Below are positions 31,001 through 35,062 of a stretch of DNA of 35,062 nucleotides, one piece after another (positions within the stretch are counted from its first letter, which is position 1; every line of letters starts with the position of its first letter). Origin of the DNA: CAYGAW01 sp964347945 (GTDB taxonomy: Bacteria > Chloroflexota > Anaerolineae > UBA7937 > B3-Chlor); NCBI GenBank assembly GCA_964347945.1, contig CAYGAW010000121.1, positions 1-35,062 on the forward strand. The letters are read 5' to 3'. A program made the position numbers and the translations under genes. A model generated the notes under the pieces. That model searched no databases and had not been told where the DNA came from. It saw only the letters and a program-made list of their open reading frames with translations.

Positions 31001-31681
31001 GGTATCCTGACCATCAGGAGCGAGCTTGTCGAAAGCGACACCATTCGCATCACTCTTGCCGACACCGGCCCAGGGATACCACCACGGGTTGTGCAGAGAA
31101 TCTTCGATCCCTTCTTCACCACCAAGGACGTGGGCGCGGGCACGGGGTTGGGATTGTCCGTCTCCCACGGCATCATCCAGGAGCATGGTGGACGCATCTG
31201 GGCAGAGAGCGAGCAGGGTCAGGGAGCGACGTTTTTCGTCGAGTTGCCATTGAGGAGCTGGGTGCAAGAAACCAGCGTGCTTGTCGGCGGAGAGGAGACT
31301 AGCGGCAAACCTTCTGGCCGGCAACGGATACTGGTGATCGATGACGAGCAGAACATCGTCGACCTGATACTCGATGTGTTGAACGATGAGGGGTTCCACG
31401 CAGATGGCGTCACCAGCGCCGAGTTGGCTCTGAGGCTGCTGACCCAGAGAAAATACGACCTGATCATCTCCGACATCAAGATGCCAGGGATGGATGGTGC
31501 TGCCTGTGAAAAGGAAGTCAGAGCCATAGATAGCGAGTTGGCTGACCGGATCATTTTCATCACCGGCGACCTCCTCAACCCCACCACACAGGCTTTCCTC
31601 GAAGCAGGGGACGGGCACTGTCTGCAGAAGCCCTTCGATCCCGAACAGTTGAGAACCGTGGTGCAGGAGTCCTTGAGTTGA
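28088..31681 (+). CDS. Multi-GAF hybrid sensor histidine kinase with receiver
   Basis: 1197 residues from the ATG at 28088 (AAAGGAG nine nt upstream). Domains, roughly: a first GAF-like region (15-185), GAF (205-365), GAF (380-535), GAF (555-700), PAS (705-830, AIWEADADGRFTYWSP), HisKA (838-905) with His848 in GVAHELNNPL, an HATPase domain (945-1060) with NIINNAHQAM, DTGPGIP and GTGLGLS boxes, and a receiver (1080-1197) with DD at 1085-1086, Asp1129 in SDIKMPGMDG and Lys in LQKPF. There is no membrane helix or signal peptide, so it is a cytoplasmic sensor of a small molecule, light, redox or gas. The receiver at its end implies a phosphorelay or output to another protein. The OmpR-type regulator follows 43 nt later, but that has its own kinase. 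Confidence 0.93.
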   Translation: MKEEPQIDRKLRDLIEIIHFTEAVSTKIHGVLDEDEIYRIVREEFARSKRYSVSILLLTPDGSGLKIAQASMPPQTLKKAERLAGLRLKEYEIDLEKSRIFSKAVKEGATTQVRVNEIYAELFPGAVARLILNVVGYAEQRPTILTPLKRHGKVIGILAMSSTELAEHFIPSVRNLAQHISNALELADENAERRRVEEEIKRRNEELAALNSITTAVAGSLDLDAIMNRALDKVLELMEVEAGTIRVLGTESRTMDLAVHRGLSDGYVEALETLRPAEQLLEGSIENGELLWMEGVADEPHAEHVKAIFRKEGIRSLAAVPLQSKHEFIGMLIVMSHQPRPFTPQDMQLLNSIGSQIGLAIENANLYRAGVRRVSEMEALRKTTLDITRELEVPQLLDSIVERAASLVGTKGGGLYLYHAEEEELELVVSRYLDKDYTGTRLKAGEGLSGQVVLTGEPLIVHNYASWEGRSDKYDGLPFSSVIAAPLKWGDRIIGVVNVTDVEHPRSFTESDLRLLELFASQAAIAIENARLHDETKRRLAELAALGEIVDELSSTLDFQRVIELVLDKAIEATNASLGGLSVLDEGGRGLIMLARRGYPADSDPREHEPWSIERGILGRVVRTGEWALVSDVSEDPDYVDFFPDTRSQLTVPIMREHEVAGAILLESPRLAAFNEDQASFVQRLAEHAAVAMSNAQLYERVRESEARYRTYVENVPDAIWEADADGRFTYWSPQIKNSIGYSVEELVGHTVYEFCIHPDDVNEFRNTTRRMLKERRDEYTLRHRALHRDGSTLHIEVSMKAVRDDGGRVVKYRGVARDVTERVHLQTQLIQSAKLSGIGQMISGVAHELNNPLTTVMGYSQLLQASDVDETIKEDLRRIYDDALRAQRIVQNLLTFARQKRPQRGPVDINEVIGETLTLRKYQLRLDNVEVVTELADDLPWTMADRYQLQQVFLNIINNAHQAMSEQRSGGILTIRSELVESDTIRITLADTGPGIPPRVVQRIFDPFFTTKDVGAGTGLGLSVSHGIIQEHGGRIWAESEQGQGATFFVELPLRSWVQETSVLVGGEETSGKPSGRQRILVIDDEQNIVDLILDVLNDEGFHADGVTSAELALRLLTQRKYDLIISDIKMPGMDGAACEKEVRAIDSELADRIIFITGDLLNPTTQAFLEAGDGHCLQKPFDPEQLRTVVQESLS

Positions 31682-31724
31682 ACACAGCGTGGTCATAGCG
31701 TGCCCCAGCAGTAGCGAGGATTAG

Positions 31725-32399
31725 ATGGCCAGCCAGACAGTGTTGGTGGTAGATGACGAGCACAACATCATCGAGCTCGCCAGATTGTATCTCGAGCAGG
31801 AGGGCTTCACCGTGGAGGAAGCCCGCGACGGCTCAGAGGCCTTGGACAAGATCCGAACAGTGAAACCTGCGGTCGTGGTCCTGGATCTCATGCTGCCGGA
31901 GATTGATGGCTGGGAGGTATGCCGCCGCACGAGAGCCCAATCGGAAGTGCCCATCATCATGCTCACTGCCCGCAGCGACGATGTGGACAAGATCGTGGGG
32001 TTGGAGTTGGGCGCAGATGATTACCTGACCAAGCCTTTCAATCCTCGGGAGTTGGTGGCGCGGGTCAAGGCCATCCTTCGCCGCTACGAAAGGAGCGTAC
32101 AACCGGGTAGAATCATACATCTTGGCGAGTTGACCATAGACCCGTCTAGCCGCGAGGTCACCCTCGTCGGCCAACCCGTGAGACTGCGCGCCAAGGAGTT
32201 CGATCTGCTACACACCCTGGCCCAACATCGCGGCCAGGTCCTGAGCCGCGAACAGCTGCTAGATCTGGTCTGGGGATACGATTACTACGGTGAGACCCGC
32301 ACCGTGGACGTCCACATCGCCCACCTGCGAAAGAGACTCAGCGGAGGCGACGTAGAGATCGAGACGGTTCGCGGGGTGGGCTACAAGTTGGCGGTGTAG
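31725..32399 (+). CDS. OmpR/PhoB-family response regulator
   Basis: 224 residues. The receiver (1-120) has DD at 10-11, phospho-acceptor Asp54 in VVVLDLMLPEIDG, Thr in IIMLTARSD and Lys in YLTKPFNP. The winged-helix DNA-binding domain (130-224) has RAKEFDLLHTLAQHRGQVLSRE and the closing RTVDVHIAHLRKRL and RGVGYKL motifs. It binds direct repeats near its target promoters. GAGG lies five nt before the ATG. The histidine kinase gene starts six nt after its stop, so the pair is one operon. Confidence 0.95.
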   Translation: MASQTVLVVDDEHNIIELARLYLEQEGFTVEEARDGSEALDKIRTVKPAVVVLDLMLPEIDGWEVCRRTRAQSEVPIIMLTARSDDVDKIVGLELGADDYLTKPFNPRELVARVKAILRRYERSVQPGRIIHLGELTIDPSSREVTLVGQPVRLRAKEFDLLHTLAQHRGQVLSREQLLDLVWGYDYYGETRTVDVHIAHLRKRLSGGDVEIETVRGVGYKLAV

Positions 32400-32405
32400 A
32401 GGTCG

Positions 32406-33878
32406 ATGCTCCCCAGTCTGCGTTCGCGGTTGCTAGGATCGTATATCCTGATCATAGTCATTTCCCTCGCGGTCACCGGTATCACCCTGACCTTCCTCCT
32501 CACACCGCAGGTGACCCGGCTCACCTACCTCAGGCTGATCGACAGGAGCTTGCCCACCGCTTTGCATGTCCGCAGCCTCCGAACCCAAGGGCATTCTGCG
32601 GACCAGATCATCGAAACCCTCAAGGAGCAGGCCGCCAATCAAGGCACCAGAATCCTGATCGTCACCGAGGACGGCACGGTGCTGGCAGACACAGAGGACC
32701 GCTGGGTGGGGCGAGGAATCGATCTTGCGCGCCAGGCCAGCGGGAGAGAGGGACGCCGTCTGCAGATCCAAGGGCGGCTCACCACGGGCGAAGGTCTGTT
32801 CTTCTATGTGGCCGTGCCCACGGAGGTCCTGTCGCGTCCAAGGGGGGAATCCCAGGCCCTGGCATGGTACGTCGTACTGCTATCTCCGCCCCGCCAAGTA
32901 CTCGCTACATTTGTCGGTGAAATGTCGGTAGGCTTCATCCCTACCGGCATAGTCTCCCTTCTGGTCTCCATAGGCGTTGCCATTCTCATCACCCGCTCAA
33001 TCGCCAAGCCCCTCCAGCAAATCGCCACCGCTACCGAGAAGATAGCTCGCGGCGACTACGATCAGCAGTTGAACATCGCGTCACCCGATGAGGTACGTTG
33101 CCTGGCTGACAGCTTCAACGCCATGGTCCGCGAGGTGAAGGCCTCCCGGCAGGCTCAACAGGATTTCGTAGCCAACGTGTCCCACGACCTCAAGACGCCC
33201 CTGACATCCATTCGCGGGTTCTCCCAGGCCCTTCTGAACGGCACAGCTGCACATGAGGAGTCAGGCCGTCGGGCAGCGCAAATCATCCATGAGGAGGCCA
33301 GCCGCATGGTGCGCCTGGTCGATGACCTCCTCGACCTAGCCCGCATCGAGGCTGGGCAGATTGTCATGGCCCAAGAGCCGGTACCTTTGCCACAACTCCT
33401 GCAAGAGTGTGCGGACAAGATGGCGTTGCGGGCTGAACAGAGCGAGGTCACGATAGCATTAGAACTGGAGACGGACAGCAACCTAATTGTCAAGGGTGAC
33501 CGGGACCGGTTGGCTCAGGTGATCGGCAATCTACTAGACAACGCCCTGAAACACACTCCTCCAGCGGGCCGCATCTCGCTGGCTGCCAGGTCGGTCGTTG
33601 AGGAGGGTACGAAGCGAGCAGAGGAGTCTGGATCGCATGTCGAGATCACCATTTCCGACACCGGCGCGGGCATCCCGCCTGAGGACCTGTCCCGCATATT
33701 CGAGCGCTTCTACCGTGGCGACAAGTCCCGCACCAAGGACGGCAAGGGCGCAGGGCTGGGCTTGGCCATAGCCAAGGAGATCATCCAGACCCACGGGGGC
33801 CACATCAAAGCCGAGAGCGTGGTGGGGCTGGGCACCAAGTTCACCATCACCCTTCCCCAGTCCGGCGATGCGGCATAG
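32406..33878 (+). CDS. HAMP-domain sensor histidine kinase
   Basis: 490 residues. Helix 1 is at about 10-32 and helix 2 at about 175-197, enclosing an extracytoplasmic sensor of about 140 residues with a PAS/Cache-like phrase (ILIVTEDGTVLADTEDRWVG). HAMP spans about 198-250. HisKA follows with His260 in NVSHDLKTPL, then HATPase with N-box NLLDNALKHT, G1 DTGAGIP, F-box FERFYRGDKSR and G2 GAGLGLAI. It would sense an envelope signal and phosphorylate the OmpR-type regulator immediately upstream; the gap is six nt. Confidence 0.95.
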   Translation: MLPSLRSRLLGSYILIIVISLAVTGITLTFLLTPQVTRLTYLRLIDRSLPTALHVRSLRTQGHSADQIIETLKEQAANQGTRILIVTEDGTVLADTEDRWVGRGIDLARQASGREGRRLQIQGRLTTGEGLFFYVAVPTEVLSRPRGESQALAWYVVLLSPPRQVLATFVGEMSVGFIPTGIVSLLVSIGVAILITRSIAKPLQQIATATEKIARGDYDQQLNIASPDEVRCLADSFNAMVREVKASRQAQQDFVANVSHDLKTPLTSIRGFSQALLNGTAAHEESGRRAAQIIHEEASRMVRLVDDLLDLARIEAGQIVMAQEPVPLPQLLQECADKMALRAEQSEVTIALELETDSNLIVKGDRDRLAQVIGNLLDNALKHTPPAGRISLAARSVVEEGTKRAEESGSHVEITISDTGAGIPPEDLSRIFERFYRGDKSRTKDGKGAGLGLAIAKEIIQTHGGHIKAESVVGLGTKFTITLPQSGDAA

Positions 33879-33979
33879 CATCGGAGAGAGGTGGCCCGGC
33901 ACTTCCGGCGGTTAATGCACCTCATCGCTCGCACCAAGGCCTTCACCGCCCCCCAGCAACCCCAGCGGCTGAGGAACCA

Positions 33980-33995
33980 CCCAGGGGCGCCTGGG
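33980..33995 (+). terminator. Short hairpin after the two-component genes
   Basis: CCCAGG (33980-33985) pairs with CCTGGG (33990-33995) around GGCG, 100 nt past the kinase stop and just before the -35 box of the next promoter. The bases after it (CATAGTTGAATTTCC) are only partly T-rich. Confidence 0.4.
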
Positions 33996-34000
33996 CATAG

Positions 34001-34029
34001 TTGAATTTCCTCCTCAAGTACACTATAAT
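34001..34029 (+). promoter_or_regulatory. Promoter of the NfeD-like gene
   Basis: TTGAAT (34001-34006), exactly 17 bp, then a perfect TATAAT (34024-34029). There is no TG extension. Transcription would start near 34036, about 60 nt before the ATG at 34095. Confidence 0.75.
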
Positions 34030-34094
34030 GGTTTATAGAAGCTGTGGTCTCTCAGAAACCCCGTAGTCAACCCGGCCGTCTGCAAGGAACGACC

Positions 34095-35062
34095 ATGGGA
34101 TATCGTGACAGAAGACTGCTCCTCTGGCGTCTCGTGCTGCTGTTGGTCGCATCGCTATCCTTCATGACCCCTGTGCAGGCCCTGAGCGATTCCTGTGTGG
34201 ACGTTCTCACAGTGGAGGGTGCCATTACCCCCATCGTGGCCAGCTATGTCGAGCGTGGAATTGAAACTGCCCAGCGCGACGGCGCCAGCGTCCTGATCAT
34301 AGAACTGGATACCCCAGGGGGATCGGTGCAGGTGACAGAGGAAGTCATCCAGGCTATGCAGGCCGCGAGCGTGCCCATTGTCGTCTACGTCCATCCCAGA
34401 GGCGGCAAAGCCGCGTCGGCAGGGACTTTCCTCACGCTCGCTGCCCATGCAGCAGCCATGGCTCCCAACACCCGAGTGGGAGCTGCCCATCCAGTGGACA
34501 TGTCGGGGGAAGAGATGTCCGAGGCGATGGAGGAGAAGGCCGTCAACGATGTCGTGGCTCTCCTCAAGGGATTGGCCGAGCCCAGGGGCTCTGATGCTGT
34601 TGAGTGGGCGGAAAAGGCCGTACGCGAGAGTTCATCTATCACTCAAGACGAGGCACTGGAGTTAGGTGTCGTTGATTTCGTCGCTGGTGACTTGATAGAG
34701 CTGCTGGCGGCTCTGGATGGACATGAAGTACTCATCAGAGAGGAAGCAGTCACCCTCCAGACGCAGGGAGCGAGCATCAAGCGCCTCCCCATGAACACCA
34801 TCGAAGGGTTCCTGCACACCATTACCGATCCCAATATAGCTTTCCTCCTCTTGACCCTGGGTCTAAATGCTATCATCTTCGAACTCTCGCAGCCCGGAGG
34901 CTATCTGGCGGGGATCCTGGGAGCGATCTGTCTGGTTCTGGCGCTCTTCTCCCTGGGCGTACTCTCCGTGAACTGGACAGGGCTAATATTCGTCGTCCTG
35001 GGATTCGTTCTGATGCTGGCGGATGTGAAGGCTCCCACGCACGGGATTCTCGCCACTTTGGG
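34095..35062 (+). CDS. NfeD-family membrane serine protease, partial
   Basis: At least 322 residues, running off the right edge. AAGGA lies seven nt before the ATG. A signal peptide (about 1-29, ending PVQAL) precedes a ClpP-like protease domain (about 35-230): VEGAITPIVASYVERGI, LDTPGGSVQVTEE, and GGKAASAGTFLTLAAH with the predicted nucleophile Ser after KAA; AEKAVRESSSIT supplies the Lys region of the Ser-Lys pair. Membrane helices begin near residue 252 (IAFLLLTLGLNAIIFEL) and continue to the edge. Full-length NfeD (about 430-480 residues) ends in an OB-fold domain, expected just outside. NfeD usually works with a slipin/stomatin protein, which would be the next gene. Confidence 0.92.
   Translation, partial: MGYRDRRLLLWRLVLLLVASLSFMTPVQALSDSCVDVLTVEGAITPIVASYVERGIETAQRDGASVLIIELDTPGGSVQVTEEVIQAMQAASVPIVVYVHPRGGKAASAGTFLTLAAHAAAMAPNTRVGAAHPVDMSGEEMSEAMEEKAVNDVVALLKGLAEPRGSDAVEWAEKAVRESSSITQDEALELGVVDFVAGDLIELLAALDGHEVLIREEAVTLQTQGASIKRLPMNTIEGFLHTITDPNIAFLLLTLGLNAIIFELSQPGGYLAGILGAICLVLALFSLGVLSVNWTGLIFVVLGFVLMLADVKAPTHGILATL

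Noticed and set aside
1..35062. CRISPR arrays, tRNA or rRNA genes, insertion sequences and prophage genes
   Set aside because: No regularly spaced repeats, no tRNA-like TTC/CCA arm, no transposase or integrase motif and no terminal inverted repeats were seen by eye; a tRNAscan or ISfinder search would settle this.

Overview
The window is a GC-rich stretch of bacterial chromosome. Three things point, with moderate confidence, to a member of the Chloroflexota (Anaerolineae or Dehalococcoidia type): the gene order PIN/TRAM ATPase-less membrane protein, cytidylate-kinase-like protein, gltX, cysS, rpsF, rpsR; the multi-GAF hybrid kinase; and the mix of M29 peptidases, SnoaL-like proteins and MFS pumps. 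No 16S or other phylogenetic marker beyond these genes is present, so the assignment is an inference. No rRNA, tRNA, CRISPR array, insertion sequence or phage gene was found.

Layout. Positions 1-363 hold no recognisable gene. From 364 to 8121 the genes are almost all on the + strand: a PEP-CTERM exported protein, a SnoaL-like protein, a small membrane protein and a metallo-beta-lactamase-fold hydrolase, then one minus-strand anchored protein, then a probable six-gene operon (membrane protein, DUF2807-like beta-helix protein, second SnoaL-like protein, two tandem M29-family metallopeptidases and a 124-residue unknown). From 8344 to 14092 come single-gene units: a divergent PlsC-like acyltransferase, a Cas4/AddB-like PD-(D/E)XK nuclease with four cysteines, an MFS transporter, a 70-residue protein and a GH5-like glycosidase. 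From 14093 to 19744 lie an alpha/beta hydrolase, a radical SAM protein, a cupin, a second MFS transporter, a CDF metal transporter with a triplicated cytoplasmic domain, and a methyltransferase.

From 27088 down to 19990 a minus-strand housekeeping block runs PIN/TRAM protein, cytidylate-kinase-like protein, gltX and cysS, then rpsF-rpsR with their own promoter, then a membrane-anchored parvulin foldase with its own terminator. The 1-kb gap 27089-28087 holds a decayed MBL-fold gene, a strong leftward promoter and a terminator-like or operator-like inverted repeat ahead of the PIN/TRAM gene. From 28088 to the right edge come a 1197-residue soluble GAF-PAS-kinase-receiver protein, an OmpR-type regulator with its membrane histidine kinase, and the start of an NfeD/ClpP-type membrane protease.

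Promoters are unusually legible. About ten candidates carry a TATAAT-like -10 box, most of them with the TGn extension, and several have TTGACA at 16-18 bp spacing. The main oddities are: a cysteinyl-tRNA synthetase whose KMSKS loop reads KMTRH; ribosomal protein S6 with a genome-encoded Glu-rich tail and no ssb between rpsF and rpsR; a CDF transporter with three tandem C-terminal domains; a PlsC-like protein lacking the catalytic HX4D histidine; and the structured region in front of the tRNA-synthetase operon. No complete new defence or biosynthetic system could be demonstrated.
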